Of a stretch of 64,000 nucleotides of DNA, positions 51,677 through 61,316 are shown in pieces. The stretch lies in contig NZ_JAIJZW010000002.1 of assembly GCF_019753765.1 (NCBI RefSeq), positions 1 through 64,000 of the forward strand. The letters run 5' to 3'. Below the pieces are notes generated by a model. It saw only the letters and a program-made list of their open reading frames with translations. It was not told where the DNA came from and made no database searches. Origin of the DNA: Microbacterium marinilacus. Its GTDB lineage: Bacteria > Actinomycetota > Actinomycetes > Actinomycetales > Microbacteriaceae. Numbering within the stretch: position 1 is the stretch's first letter; the number at the start of each line of letters is the position of its first letter. The translations under genes were made by a program, and so were the position numbers.

Positions 51677-52402
51677 TCACGCGTCCCGGGCGACGAAGGT
51701 CGCGACGGCGGTGATCGCCGCCGCGGCGATCCAGCCGAGCAGGACCAGTGCGCCGGCGCCGGCGGTGAGCACGGGGTCGCCGTCCTCCAGGTAGAGGAGG
51801 GCGCCCGCGCGGTCGGGCAGCCAGCGCGCGTGCTCCGTGCTGGCGCCGACGAGCGGCGAGACGATGAGCACGAGCGCGAGCATGGCGACGAGCGGAGGGA
51901 TGAGCGAGCGCAGCAGGACGGCCAGGGACAGCGCGAGCAGTCCGATCATCACCGGATAGACGACCGCCCCCGCAACATGCCATCCGTCGGAGCGCCCGTC
52001 CGAGGCGTGGTCGCGAACGGCCAGGACGACCGCCGCCGTCGCGAGCCCGCCGCCGACCGCCGCGGCGCTGGCGATCGTCGCCGTCACGAGATACGCCGTC
52101 GCCTTCGCCGCCAGCAGCCGGACCCGGGCGGGCGCGGCGGTCAGCGTGGTGCGGAACTGGCCGCCCTGATACTCGGTCGCGACGGCGAGGACGCCGAGGA
52201 GGATGGGGCCGATCTGGAGGAACGGCACGATCGCGACGACGGTCTGCTCCGGCGACAGAGGGGCGCGGGTGCTTCCGGCGATGCCGGCGGCGAGGGCGAT
52301 CGCGACGGCGACCGTGCCGAGCACCGTCGCCACCGCCGCGGGCAGGCTGCGGAGCTTGACGAGCTCGGCGGCGGCCGTGTCGCGCATCCGCATCTCAGGC
52401 AT
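51677..52402 (-). CDS. ABC-2 type transporter permease
   Basis: A 241-residue membrane protein with six helices: an N-terminal cytoplasmic helix (AAAELVKLRSLPAAVATVLG), the conserved EYQGGQFRTTLTAAP segment after helix 2, and four further helices. It is typical of the ABC-2 permease that works with a CcmA-like ATPase. Overlaps the second permease by 8 bp; the ATPase is at 53183. Likely exports a lipid, peptide or drug; substrate not readable. Confidence 0.82.
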   Translation of the reverse strand: MPEMRMRDTAAAELVKLRSLPAAVATVLGTVAVAIALAAGIAGSTRAPLSPEQTVVAIVPFLQIGPILLGVLAVATEYQGGQFRTTLTAAPARVRLLAAKATAYLVTATIASAAAVGGGLATAAVVLAVRDHASDGRSDGWHVAGAVVYPVMIGLLALSLAVLLRSLIPPLVAMLALVLIVSPLVGASTEHARWLPDRAGALLYLEDGDPVLTAGAGALVLLGWIAAAAITAVATFVARDA

Positions 52403-53186
52403 CCCTGCGGGTGAAGGCGGCCCCGGCGACCGCGAGCAGGCCGACGGTCCAGGCGGCCATCACCAGCGCCCCCGGAAGGGTGTCGAGCCCGCCGTCGATG
52501 GTGTCGACCCCTCCGAAGAGACGGCGTCCGGCCATGTCCGGCAGCCAGTGGGCCAGCGGCGTGATGTTCGTCAGCAGCAGCGAGACGGACACCAGCGAGC
52601 TGTTCACGATCAGCACGATGAGCGGCACGACGCCGCTGCGCGTCAGGACGGCGATCGCGAACGCCAGCAGGCCGGTCAGCGTCCAGTAGAGGCAGGCTCC
52701 GAGCCAGCGCCAGAGCGCCTCCTGCGCGGACACGGTCTCGTGCCCCGCGTCGCCGATGACGGCCCGAGCGAGGACGAGGCAGGCGGGGAGGGCCACCAGC
52801 GCCGCCACGGCGACGACCGCGACGACGGCGACCGCCTTGGCCGTCAGCACGGTCAGCCGCCGAGGAATGACGGTGAGGGTCGTGGTCAGCTGTCTGCCGC
52901 CGCCGGCGTCCGGGCTGTTGGCGGTGTACTCGCTGCTGATCAGGACGACGCCGATGACGACGGCGCCCACGGTGCCGAGCGGGGCGGCGGCGTAGCCGGT
53001 CTCGAAGGCCGAGGTGCTGGCGAGCAGCTCGTCGGCTCGGCCCGCCGCGATGGCGCTGCGGGCCGTCACGGCGTTGAGCAGCGTGATGCCGAGCGAGCCG
53101 AGGATCGCCACGGCAGCGCCGGCCCACACGGCGGGCAGGGTGGCGGCCTTGCGGAGCTCGGCGGAGACCGCGTGGAACAGCGTCAT
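52395..53186 (-). CDS. ABC-2 type transporter permease
   Basis: A 263-residue paralogue of the next permease, with six helices and the matching post-helix-2 segment SSEYTANSPDAGGGRQLTTT followed by LTVIPRRLTVLTAK. Two different permeases plus one ATPase make the complex. 4-bp overlap with the ATPase gene. The divergent sensor kinase and response regulator genes at 54026 suggest two-component control, as is common for this arrangement in Gram-positive bacteria. Confidence 0.82.
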   Translation of the reverse strand: MTLFHAVSAELRKAATLPAVWAGAAVAILGSLGITLLNAVTARSAIAAGRADELLASTSAFETGYAAAPLGTVGAVVIGVVLISSEYTANSPDAGGGRQLTTTLTVIPRRLTVLTAKAVAVVAVVAVAALVALPACLVLARAVIGDAGHETVSAQEALWRWLGACLYWTLTGLLAFAIAVLTRSGVVPLIVLIVNSSLVSVSLLLTNITPLAHWLPDMAGRRLFGGVDTIDGGLDTLPGALVMAAWTVGLLAVAGAAFTRRDA

Positions 53187-53893
53187 CGCCGGTTCCCCTG
53201 ATCGCCGGTGAGGCCGAAGAACGCGTCCTCGAGGGTGGCGTACCCCGCGGTGGCCTCGGCCAGCGGGCCGGCGTTGACGACACGTCCGCCGGCGATGACG
53301 ACGAGGTCGTCGGCGATCTCGGCGACCTCGCTCATCAGGTGGCTGGACAGCAGCACGGTGCCGCCCGCATCGGCGTGGCCGCGCAGCAGGCGACGGATCC
53401 AGCGGATGCCCTCCGGGTCGAGCCCGTTCACCGGCTCGTCGAGGACGAGCGCGTCCGGCTCGCCGAGGAGCGCGGCGGCGATGCCGAGCCGCTGACCCAT
53501 GCCGAGCGAGAGCCGGCCGACACGCGTGCGCGCTGCGTCCTCGAGGCCCACCTCCTCGAGCACCTCGGCCACGCGACGCTTCGCGATGCCGTTACTGCGC
53601 GCCACCCACGCGAGATGGTCGCGCGCGGTGCGCGAGCGATGCGCGCCGGAGCCGTCGAGCATGGACCCGACCGTCCGCAGCGGCGCGCGCAGGCTCCGAT
53701 AGGGGCGGCCGTCGATGAGCGAGGTCCCCGCGGAGGCGCGATCCAGGCCGAGCAGGATGCGCAGGGTGGAGGACTTGCCGGCGCCGTTCGGGCCGAGGAA
53801 GCCGGTCACCCGCCCAGGGAGCGCCTGGAAGGAGACATCGGTGAGCACGGCGCGGGAGCCGTGACGTTTCGCGAGACCGTCGATCGTCAGCAT
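53183..53893 (-). CDS. ABC transporter ATPase (CcmA/drug-export type)
   Basis: A 236-residue ATPase. Walker A GPNGAGKSSTLRILLG near residue 34, signature variant LSLGMGQRLGIAAALLG near 130, Walker B LVLDEPVNGLDPEG and switch His in VLLSSHLMSEVAEIAD. The LSLGM form and lack of a C-terminal extension place it in the multidrug/bacitracin-export group. ATG 53893; a much longer open frame upstream overlaps the divergent kinase and is not credible. Confidence 0.88.
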   Translation of the reverse strand: MLTIDGLAKRHGSRAVLTDVSFQALPGRVTGFLGPNGAGKSSTLRILLGLDRASAGTSLIDGRPYRSLRAPLRTVGSMLDGSGAHRSRTARDHLAWVARSNGIAKRRVAEVLEEVGLEDAARTRVGRLSLGMGQRLGIAAALLGEPDALVLDEPVNGLDPEGIRWIRRLLRGHADAGGTVLLSSHLMSEVAEIADDLVVIAGGRVVNAGPLAEATAGYATLEDAFFGLTGDQGNRR

Positions 53894-54025
53894 TTCCCCA
53901 TCCCACCCCGGCCGCGCCCCGGCCGTCATCGGACCGGAGCCCGGTGTTCCCGGCGCCGGCTGCGACCCCGGTCCGTCAGACCCAGGTCCGATGACGCGGC
54001 GAGGAGCGATACCTAGACTCGGCGG

Positions 54026-54877
54026 GTGGACACCGACAGGCCGACGTGGCGCTCGCGCGCATGGCTCGTCGCCGCGTCGGTCCTGCTCGCGCTCGTGCTC
54101 GTGCTCTCCACGGTCGGCGTCGACTCGCCTCAGACCACGCTGGCGATGACGCTCGTCGCCATCGGGGTCGCCGCCGCCATGGTGGTCTGGGCGCTGCTGC
54201 GCACGCGGTCGCACCGGAGGCTGTACGAGGCGGAGCTGGCCGCCTGGGCCGCCGAGCGGGCGGCGCAGGGCGAGCGCCTGCGGATCGCGCGCGACCTGCA
54301 CGACCTCGTCTCGCACGGCCTCGGCATCATCACCGTCCGTGCCGCCGTCGCCCGTGCGATTCCCGATCCGGACGAGGACGACCGCGCGAACGCGCTCGCC
54401 GACATCGAGCGCGTCGGCCGCGAGACGACGACCGAGCTGCGGCGCATGCTCACCGTGCTGCGGACGCCCGGCCCGGCGCCCCTCCGCCCCGCCGACACCC
54501 TCGACGACCTGCCCGCGATCGTCGACGCCGCGAGCTCGACCGGCGTCGAGGCCACGCTCGCCGTCGCCGACCTCGGAGAGGTCTCGGCCGGCGTGCAGCT
54601 CACCGTCTGCGCGGTCGTGCGCGAGGCGCTCAGCAACGCCATCCGGCACGCCGGACCGACGCGGGCGCGCATCGACGTGCGGCGCGAGGGAGACGCGCTC
54701 GCCGTCGACGTCCAGGACGCGGGGCCGAGCGAGGGGTGGAGGCCGCAGCCCGGGGCGGGTCACGGCCTCGACGCCCTGCGCGAGCGTGTCGCCGTCCTCG
54801 GCGGCACCCTCGACGCCGAGCCCGCCGGCCCCGGCTTCCGCCTCACCGCGCGGATCCCCGACCGGGGGCCCGCGTGA
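54026..54877 (+). CDS. Sensor histidine kinase (NarL/DesK-type, HisKA_3)
   Basis: A 283-residue kinase. Two N-terminal helices (residues about 12-30, 36-58) without a large external domain, then the HisKA_3 phosphoacceptor in [20 protein letters not shown] (His near 94) and the ATPase region with [12 protein letters not shown] (N box) and a G box near [16 protein letters not shown] start. Overlaps the response regulator gene by 4 bp. Divergent from the ABC-2 transporter, which it probably regulates in response to membrane stress or a drug. Confidence 0.88.
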   Translation: MDTDRPTWRSRAWLVAASVLLALVLVLSTVGVDSPQTTLAMTLVAIGVAAAMVVWALLRTRSHRRLYEAELAAWAAERAAQGERLRIARDLHDLVSHGLGIITVRAAVARAIPDPDEDDRANALADIERVGRETTTELRRMLTVLRTPGPAPLRPADTLDDLPAIVDAASSTGVEATLAVADLGEVSAGVQLTVCAVVREALSNAIRHAGPTRARIDVRREGDALAVDVQDAGPSEGWRPQPGAGHGLDALRERVAVLGGTLDAEPAGPGFRLTARIPDRGPA

Positions 54878-55542
54878 TCGCCGCATCGTCCGTCGTCCGC
54901 GTCGTGATCGCGGACGACCAGGCACTCCTCCGCCACAGCCTCGCCGCCCTCGTCTCGGCAGCCGAGGACGTGACGGTCGTGGGCGAGGCGGGGACCGGGC
55001 AGGAGGCCGTGCGTCTCGCCGGCGAGCTCGTGCCCGACGTGATCCTCATGGACATCCGCATGCCGGACGGCGACGGCATCGAGGCGACCCGCGCCATCAC
55101 CGCCGACCCCGCGCTGTCCCGCTGCCGGGTGCTCGTGCTCAGCATGTTCGAGCTCGACGACTACGTCTACGGAGCGCTGCGCGCGGGCGCCAGCGGCTTC
55201 CTGCTCAAGGACTCCCGTCCCGAAGAACTCGTCGACGCGATCCGGCGAACTCATGCGGGCGAGTCTCTTTTCGCGCCGGCCGTCCTCACCCGGCTCGTGG
55301 AGCACTATGTGCGCCGGCCCGCCGCATCGCCGGGACGGCTGGACGTCCTCACCGACCGCGAGCGCGAGGTGCTCGTGCTGGTTGCCCGCGGGCTCTCCAA
55401 CGACGAGATCGCCGCGTCCCTCACCATCTCGATCAAGACCGTCAAGACGCACATCGGCAGCCTGCTCGCCAAGCTGGCAGCCCGCGACCGCGCCCAGCTC
55501 GTCATCGCCGCCTACGAACGCGGGCTGGTCGCGGTGTCCTGA
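54874..55542 (+). CDS. LuxR/NarL-type response regulator
   Basis: A 222-residue response regulator. Receiver domain with acidic pocket [11 protein letters not shown], phosphorylated Asp in [14 protein letters not shown] (near residue 60) and Lys in [14 protein letters not shown]-terminal LuxR-type HTH with [20 protein letters not shown] followed by [19 protein letters not shown] start inside the kinase stop (GTGA). Cognate to the kinase at 54026. Confidence 0.92.
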   Translation: MIAASSVVRVVIADDQALLRHSLAALVSAAEDVTVVGEAGTGQEAVRLAGELVPDVILMDIRMPDGDGIEATRAITADPALSRCRVLVLSMFELDDYVYGALRAGASGFLLKDSRPEELVDAIRRTHAGESLFAPAVLTRLVEHYVRRPAASPGRLDVLTDREREVLVLVARGLSNDEIAASLTISIKTVKTHIGSLLAKLAARDRAQLVIAAYERGLVAVS

Positions 55543-55625
55543 CCGTACCCGGCAGATCGGTGAGCGACGAGAGCCGGTTCCGTTGTGCTCGCACCCCCGT
55601 CCGCTCCACGGCAGCCGTGCGTGCG

Positions 55626-56321
55626 TCACCGTTCGGCGTCGAACGACCGAAGGACGACGTCGAGGCCGGCGATCGACGCGTCGACGACGAACCGGTAGTA
55701 GGCCCAGCGCATGAGGGCGGCGGTCTCGCCGCCCTCAGCGAAGGGGCGGATGAAGTGCTGACCCATGGCGCGCACCTCGTCTGACGCGGCATGCAACTGC
55801 TCGAACTCCGCCATCATGGCGCTGTGATCGCGGGGGCCGTCGCCTTCGTGCTGCAGGCGATCGTCGCCCATGGACACCGTGAGCATGGCGTTGTTCAGCA
55901 GCAGTGCGTAGGCAAAGTCGGTCTTGTCGGCGAATCCCGCCCGCCGGAGCACGGCGATGCCCGCCTCGAGGACGGGCAGCACGGCGGGCAGCGTCGGGCC
56001 GTGCATCAGCATCCACTTCGCCGCGCCCGGGTACTCCGCGGCGGTCGGCCCGGCAGAGGACAGCAGCGCGCGAAACCACTCCTGCCAGGAGAGGTCTGAC
56101 GGCGGCAGCTCGATCCGCCTCAGCATCCGCTCGACGACTCTGCGGCAGAGGAGATCCTTCCCGCCGACGTGGTGATAGATCACCGACGGAGCGACACCGA
56201 GCCGGCCGGCGAGATCCCTGATCGACCACGTCATCAGGTGGGTCTCGCGGGTCAGCTCCACGGCGGTGTCGGTCACCCTCTCCGGCGTGAGGCCGACGTG
56301 GAACGGTGGCGCATCCGTCAT
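55626..56321 (-). CDS. TetR-family transcriptional regulator
   Basis: A 231-residue regulator with HTH WSIRDLAGRLGVAPSVIYHH at residues about 32-52 and a TetR_C-like ligand domain (WMLMHGPTLPAVLPVLEAG). Divergent from the YbtPQ-ECF operon, as the other TetR gene at 12409 is from its operon, though the two proteins are not close in sequence. The palindrome GAACAGTGTTC at 56350 in the shared promoter region is a candidate operator, beside the Zur-like box at 56371. Confidence 0.85.
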   Translation of the reverse strand: MTDAPPFHVGLTPERVTDTAVELTRETHLMTWSIRDLAGRLGVAPSVIYHHVGGKDLLCRRVVERMLRRIELPPSDLSWQEWFRALLSSAGPTAAEYPGAAKWMLMHGPTLPAVLPVLEAGIAVLRRAGFADKTDFAYALLLNNAMLTVSMGDDRLQHEGDGPRDHSAMMAEFEQLHAASDEVRAMGQHFIRPFAEGGETAALMRWAYYRFVVDASIAGLDVVLRSFDAER

Positions 56322-56349
56322 GGTGACGATTCTCCTCGAAGCTCCATTA

Positions 56350-56360
56350 GAACAGTGTTC
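56350..56360. promoter_or_regulatory. Candidate TetR operator
   Basis: GAACAGTGTTC is a perfect palindrome around a central G, 28 bp upstream of the TetR start and 48 bp upstream of the transporter start. Short perfect palindromes beside a divergent tetR are usually its operator; binding is inferred. Confidence 0.4.
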
Positions 56361-56370
56361 ACATTGTGTG

Positions 56371-56385
56371 TGATAATCGTTCTCA
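56371..56385. promoter_or_regulatory. Zur-like operator before the YbtPQ-ECF operon
   Basis: TGATAATCGTTCTCA, the exact reverse complement of the 15-mer at 12366 and 21535. It ends 22 bp before ATG 56408, where it would cover the promoter of the seven-gene transporter operon. Confidence 0.78.
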
Positions 56386-56407
56386 ACAAATGGTCGGAGG
56401 AGGGCAC

Positions 56408-58180
56408 ATGAGCGTTGTGGACGGCACCCGCGGGTCGGAATCGTTCTTCGCGCCGGTGCGGAGGAGCCTCGCCGGCATCGTCGCCCTGAGCGTGCTCGGA
56501 GCGGTGAGCGGGGTCGTGCCCTTCATCGCGATCGTGGAGCTCGCGCGCACGATGCTGCCCGCGCTCTCGGGGGTCGCCGCCGACGCCGGACGTGTCTGGG
56601 CGATCGTCGGCGTGGCCACGGTCGCGCTGTTCCTGAGCTTCGGCGCCGCCTTCCTGTCGGGAATGGTGAGCCACTTCGCGGACGCCGAGTTGCAGCTCTC
56701 GTTGCGGCGGCGCATCGTGCGTCACCTGCAGCGGCTTCCGCTGGGCTGGTTCGACCGGCGCACCTCGGGCACCGTGCGGAAGCTCGTCGAGAACGACGTG
56801 GTCGCGCTGCATCAGCTGATCGCCCATGCGATCCACGACGTCGTGACGGCCGTGACGGTGCCGGCGGTCAGCCTCGCGTATCTGTTCGTCGTGCAGTGGC
56901 AGCTGGCGCTCGCCGCGCTCGTCCCGCTGGTCGTGACAGCCATCCTGTATCCGGTCCTCATGCGCGGGGGAGGGGAGAAGTACCGGCAGTACGACGAGTC
57001 GACGTCCGCTTTGTCCGGGGCCACGGTCGAGTTCGTGCACGGCATCGCCGTCGTGAAGCGCTTCGGCCAGCTCGGGCGCAGTCACCGCCGGTACCGCGAC
57101 GAGACGGCGAGGTACGTGCGGTTCGTCGACGAGTGGACGCGGGAGACCGCCGCGATGTTCACGGTCATCGAGATCGTCACGTCTCCCGTGGTCGTGCTGA
57201 CCTGGCTGCTCACCACCGGCGCGTGGCTCGTGTCGGTCGGAGCAGCCGCCCCGATCGATGTGCTCCCCGGCGTGCTGTTGGGCCTCGGGCTGACCAGCCC
57301 GCTGATGAAGCTGGGGTCATCGGCGCAGTTCCTGCGCAACGCGACGAAGGCCCAGCAGTCGCTTGCGGAGTTCCTCGCGCTCCCGCCCGCGCCGCGTGCC
57401 GACGTCCCGAGCAGTCCGCGCGGCGCGGACGTCGCGTTCGACGACGTCTCCTTCGCCTACGACGGCGACCATCGCGTGCTGCACGAGATCGCCGCGGCAT
57501 GCGCGCCCGGCACCGTGACCGCGCTCGTCGGGTCCTCCGGATCCGGCAAGTCGACCCTCGCGAAGCTCGTGCCCCGCTTCTACGACGCACAGGAGGGCAC
57601 CGTCGGGATCGCGGGTGTGGACGTCCGTCGGATCGAGCCCGCCGATCTGTACGGGGCGGTGGGCTTCGTGTTCCAGGACGTCCAGCTGCTGCGGACGAGC
57701 CTGCGCGAGAACATCCGCCTCGCCCGCCCGGAAGCGAGCGATGACGAGATCGAGGCCGCGGCGCGGGCGGCGCAGATCCACGAGCGGATCCTGCGGTTCG
57801 ACCGGGGCTATGACGCGGTCGTGGGGGAGGACGCCAACCTCTCCGGCGGCGAGGCTCAGCGCGTCACGATCGCCCGCGCGCTGATGGCGGACACGCCGGT
57901 GCTCGTCCTCGACGAGGCGACGGCCTTCGCCGACCCCGACTCGGAGGCCGCGATCCAGCGCGCGCTCTCGACGCTCACCGCCGACCGCACGGTTCTGGTC
58001 ATCGCGCACCGACTCCACACGATCACGGGCGCCGACCAGATCCTCGTGCTCGACGGCGGGCGCATCGTCGAGCGGGGCACGCATCCGGAGCTGGTCGCCG
58101 CAGGAGGCCGGTTCGCGCGGATGTGGGCCGACTACCAGGCGAACCATGCCCGCGCTCTGCCGGAAGGGGCTCGTCGATGA
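56408..58180 (+). CDS. ABC half-transporter (YbtP/IrtA-like), permease plus ATPase
   Basis: A 590-residue type IV half-transporter: six helices in residues about 20-310, then an ATPase with Walker A GSSGSGKSTLAKLVPRF near 375, signature LSGGEAQRVTIARAL, Walker B VLVLDEATAFADP (D-loop changed from SALD to AFAD) and switch His in LVIAHRLHTI. GGAGGAGGG precedes ATG 56408. Start overlap with the partner gene by 4 bp. The Zur-like box, partner, ECF and MFS genes in one operon point to import of a zinc chelate. Related to the pair at 4186-7607. Confidence 0.87.
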   Translation: MSVVDGTRGSESFFAPVRRSLAGIVALSVLGAVSGVVPFIAIVELARTMLPALSGVAADAGRVWAIVGVATVALFLSFGAAFLSGMVSHFADAELQLSLRRRIVRHLQRLPLGWFDRRTSGTVRKLVENDVVALHQLIAHAIHDVVTAVTVPAVSLAYLFVVQWQLALAALVPLVVTAILYPVLMRGGGEKYRQYDESTSALSGATVEFVHGIAVVKRFGQLGRSHRRYRDETARYVRFVDEWTRETAAMFTVIEIVTSPVVVLTWLLTTGAWLVSVGAAAPIDVLPGVLLGLGLTSPLMKLGSSAQFLRNATKAQQSLAEFLALPPAPRADVPSSPRGADVAFDDVSFAYDGDHRVLHEIAAACAPGTVTALVGSSGSGKSTLAKLVPRFYDAQEGTVGIAGVDVRRIEPADLYGAVGFVFQDVQLLRTSLRENIRLARPEASDDEIEAAARAAQIHERILRFDRGYDAVVGEDANLSGGEAQRVTIARALMADTPVLVLDEATAFADPDSEAAIQRALSTLTADRTVLVIAHRLHTITGADQILVLDGGRIVERGTHPELVAAGGRFARMWADYQANHARALPEGARR

Positions 58181-59952
58181 TCCGCAGGCTGCTGCACTAT
58201 TCGTCGCCCGTCGCGCGCCGGCTGCTGATCGCCGAGCTCGTCTTCATCGTCGCCACCGCCATCCTGCAGGGCGTCGCGTTCCTCATGCTCGTCCCGCTGC
58301 TTCGCGCGCTGTTCCTGGGTGACGCCGACGCCGTGCGGCAGGGGCTCGTGGTGCTCGCGGCGGTCGGGGCCTGCTACGTGCTGACGACGTGGTTCGCCAG
58401 CCAGATCGGCATGAAGGCCAGCAGCGCGCTGCTGGACTCGCTCCTGACCCGGCTGGGCGACCGGCTCGTGGAACTGCCCGTGTCGTGGTTCGCCGCCGAT
58501 CGGTCTGGTCTCGTCACCGGCATCGCGACCCAGGGCGCGATGTTCGTCTCCAACATGCCGTACGCGATCCTGCGGCAGATCCTGATCGGCTTCGTCACCC
58601 CGGCGACGGTGCTCGTCGGGATGTACCTCGTCGACTGGCGCCTGGCTCTGGCGATGACCGTGATGATCCCTGTGCTGCTGGTCGGCTATCGCTGGCTGCG
58701 CAACGCCATCGGACGCGGCGACGCCCGCCATGCGGAGGCCGTCGCGGACGCGTCCAACCGGGTGATCGAGTTCGCCCGCGTGCAGCCCGCGTTGCGCACG
58801 GTCGGCGAGGGCTCGATCGCCGACCGGCTCGTGGAGGACGCGCTGCAGAACCAGCACCGCGCCTACCGCGGCATGCTCGTGACCGGGGGAGCGGGCATCG
58901 CCACGTTCGCCGGCCTCGTGCAGCTCTCGCTGACCCTGCTGCTCGTCGTCGGCGCGTTCCTCGCCGTGGGCGGGACGGTCGACGTGGCCACCCTCATCGC
59001 CCTGCTCGTGCTGGGGGTGCGCTTCAACGAGCCCATCGTCGCCGCGGGCGATCTCGGCGGCGGCGTCGCCGTCGCGCGCACCACCCTCGACCAGCTCGAC
59101 CGGCTCGCCGCGGTGACCGCGCTGCCCGAGCCGCAGGCGCCCGCCGTCGCCGCCGACGCGGGGATCGCGTTCGACGGCGTCACGTTCGGATACGGCGGGG
59201 AGCCAGTGCTGCGCGACCTGTCGTTCCGCGCCCCGGCCGGGCGCATGACGGCGATCGTCGGCCCCTCCGGCTCGGGAAAGACCACGATCACGAAGCTCAT
59301 CGCCCGCTTCTACGATCCCGACGAGGGGACCGTGTCGATCGGGGGCGTCGCGCTGCCCGACCTCGGCACCGCCGCGGTCGAGGCCGCCGTCGCCCCGGTT
59401 TTCCAGGACGTCTACCTGTTCGACGACACGATCCTGGGCAACATCTGGATCGGCAACCCCGACCTGCACCGCGACGACGTGATCGCCGCCGCGACGCGGG
59501 CGCGCGTCGATGAGATCGTCGCCCGGCTGCCCGGTGGCTGGGACGCGCGGGTCGGCGAGGGCGGGTCGAACCTCTCCGGCGGGGAGCGCCAGCGAGTGTC
59601 CATCGCCCGTGCGCTGCTGAAGGACGCGCCGATCGTGGTGCTGGACGAGGCGACGGCCGCGCTCGACATCGGCAACGAGATCGCGATCGGCGAGGCGGTC
59701 GACGCCATCCGCGCCGATCGGACGCTGATCGTGGTGGCCCACCGGCTTCAGACGATCATGACGGCCGACCGGATCATCATGCTCGACGGCGACGGGGGCA
59801 TCCGCGAGACGGGCTCCCACGCCGAGCTCCTTGCCGCCGGCGGCGCCTATGCCGGTTACTGGCGCGAGCGCGTCGAGGCCGCCGGCTGGCAGCTCGCGGC
59901 ACCCGATACCGCACCGGACCCCCTCCCCGAAAGGACCCGAGATGACCGATGA
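58177..59952 (+). CDS. ABC half-transporter (YbtQ/IrtB-like), permease plus ATPase
   Basis: A 591-residue partner half-transporter. Membrane domain in residues about 15-310; ATPase with Walker A GPSGSGKTTITKLIARF near 362, signature LSGGERQRVSIARAL, Walker B IVVLDEATAALD and switch His in IVVAHRLQTI. All catalytic motifs are canonical here while the partner has a changed D-loop, so the heterodimer probably has one strong and one weak ATP site. Overlaps the ECF S gene by 11 bp, coupling the two transport systems. Confidence 0.87.
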   Translation: MIRRLLHYSSPVARRLLIAELVFIVATAILQGVAFLMLVPLLRALFLGDADAVRQGLVVLAAVGACYVLTTWFASQIGMKASSALLDSLLTRLGDRLVELPVSWFAADRSGLVTGIATQGAMFVSNMPYAILRQILIGFVTPATVLVGMYLVDWRLALAMTVMIPVLLVGYRWLRNAIGRGDARHAEAVADASNRVIEFARVQPALRTVGEGSIADRLVEDALQNQHRAYRGMLVTGGAGIATFAGLVQLSLTLLLVVGAFLAVGGTVDVATLIALLVLGVRFNEPIVAAGDLGGGVAVARTTLDQLDRLAAVTALPEPQAPAVAADAGIAFDGVTFGYGGEPVLRDLSFRAPAGRMTAIVGPSGSGKTTITKLIARFYDPDEGTVSIGGVALPDLGTAAVEAAVAPVFQDVYLFDDTILGNIWIGNPDLHRDDVIAAATRARVDEIVARLPGGWDARVGEGGSNLSGGERQRVSIARALLKDAPIVVLDEATAALDIGNEIAIGEAVDAIRADRTLIVVAHRLQTIMTADRIIMLDGDGGIRETGSHAELLAAGGAYAGYWRERVEAAGWQLAAPDTAPDPLPERTRDDR

Positions 59953-60580
59953 CACCCTCGCCGCAAGCGCGGCCCCCACCGGACGGCGACGCTCGTCGAT
60001 CTCGTTCAGCGCGCGCGATCTGCTGAACGTGGCGATCTTCGCCGTCATCTACTTCGTGATCGTGTTCGTCATCGCGATGCTCGGCGTCGTCAGTCCGCTG
60101 GTGATGCTGTTGACGCTGCCGCTGTCGGCCATCGCGGCGGGCGTGCCGTACATGCTGTTCCTCACGCGGGTGCGGCACACCGGCATGGTGACGCTGTTCG
60201 GTCTGGTCGTCGGGCTGCTGTATCTGATGATGGGGCAGCCATGGCAGAGCACCCTGGTCACCGTCGGCGTCTCGATCCTCGCCGAGCTCGTCCTGGCCGC
60301 CGGGGGCTTCCGCTCGAAGTGGGCGGCGATCTGGGCCTACACGGTGTTCTCGGCGTGGTTCGTCGGCCCGTGGATCCCGATGTTCCTCGACCGCGACGCC
60401 TACCTCCGCTCGGCCGCGATGGAGAGCATGGGCGAGGAGTACCTCGCCGGATTCGACCAGCTCGTCTCGACCCCTGCGGTGCTGGCGATGACGGGCGCGG
60501 CCGTGGTCTGCGGATTCCTCGGCGCGCTGCTCGGCACCGCGCTGCTGCGCAAGCACTTCCGCAAAGCCGGTCTTGCCTGA
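59942..60580 (+). CDS. MptD-family putative ECF transporter S component, complete
   Basis: A 212-residue membrane protein with about six helices and a 20-residue polar N-terminus. Starts FSARDLLNVAIFAVIYFVIV (first helix, absent from the truncated paralogue at 62), then YMLFLTRVRHTGMVTLFGLV near residue 75, ESMGEEYLAG near 163 and LRKHFRKAGLA at the end. The family (TIGR02185-like) has no proven substrate. Being between YbtPQ-like and ECF T/A genes under a Zur-like box suggests it takes up a metal chelate or its product. Confidence 0.85.
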   Translation: MTDDTLAASAAPTGRRRSSISFSARDLLNVAIFAVIYFVIVFVIAMLGVVSPLVMLLTLPLSAIAAGVPYMLFLTRVRHTGMVTLFGLVVGLLYLMMGQPWQSTLVTVGVSILAELVLAAGGFRSKWAAIWAYTVFSAWFVGPWIPMFLDRDAYLRSAAMESMGEEYLAGFDQLVSTPAVLAMTGAAVVCGFLGALLGTALLRKHFRKAGLA

Positions 60581-61316
60581 GGGCGGCGGCCCGGCGGGCT
60601 GGGGCAAGACGACGGGCCAGCGTCGGGCGCTGGACCCGCGGACGAAGATCCTGCTCGTCATCGCCTGCAGCGTCGTGGTGATGAGTCCCGCGGGCCTGCC
60701 GTTCGTCCCCACCGTGCTCCTGGTCGCGGTGGCGCTGGCGGTCTGGGAAGGCGCCCGCGCACGGGCGATCGGGATCGCCGCCGCGGCTCTTCTGCTGTGG
60801 GCGGTGGGGTGGCTGGTGCCGCTGTGGTGGCCGAACGGCGTCACGGCGATGGCGTCCCTCGTCTGCGTGTACGCGATCCGCTTCACCGCCGCGATCGGCG
60901 TGGGGGCGCACCTGATCGCCACGACCTCCCCGACCCAGCTCTCCGCCGCCTTCCGCGCCTGGCGCGTCCCGAGGCCGATCTCGGTGACGCTCGCGGTGAT
61001 GCTCCGCTTCTTCCCCGTCGTCGGAGCGGAGTCGTCGGCCGTGCTCGACGCGATGAGGCTGCGCGGCCTCGTCGGCGTCCGGGGGATGCTGCGTCACCCC
61101 GTGCTCAGCCTCGAGCGGTTCACGGTGCCGATGATCGCGGCGAGCCTGCGCGCGAGCGAAGACCTCTCGGCCTCCGCCGTGCTGCGTGGACTCGGCTCCC
61201 GCCGCACGCCCACCGCGATGAACCCGCCGCGCTTCGGCGCGCCCGACCTCGTCCTGCTGATCGTCGTCGCGGTCCTCGCTATCGCCGTCCCGGTCCTGCC
61301 GAGGGCGCTCGCATGA
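60573..61316 (+). CDS. ECF transporter T component
   Basis: A 247-residue EcfT-like coupling protein; TTG start inside the S gene, as in the paralogue at 630. Helices fill residues about 30-130, then GAHLIATTSPTQLSAAFRAW and the coupling region SLRASEDLSASAVLRGLGSR near 200. The C-terminal half is almost identical to the copy at 630-1388, the N-terminal helices are more diverged. ATGA overlap with the ATPase gene. Confidence 0.87.
   Translation: MPEGGGPAGWGKTTGQRRALDPRTKILLVIACSVVVMSPAGLPFVPTVLLVAVALAVWEGARARAIGIAAAALLLWAVGWLVPLWWPNGVTAMASLVCVYAIRFTAAIGVGAHLIATTSPTQLSAAFRAWRVPRPISVTLAVMLRFFPVVGAESSAVLDAMRLRGLVGVRGMLRHPVLSLERFTVPMIAASLRASEDLSASAVLRGLGSRRTPTAMNPPRFGAPDLVLLIVVAVLAIAVPVLPRALA

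Noticed and set aside
53893..54925. Long N-terminal extension of the ABC ATPase frame
   Set aside because: It runs antisense through the histidine kinase gene; ATG 53893 gives a normal ATPase.
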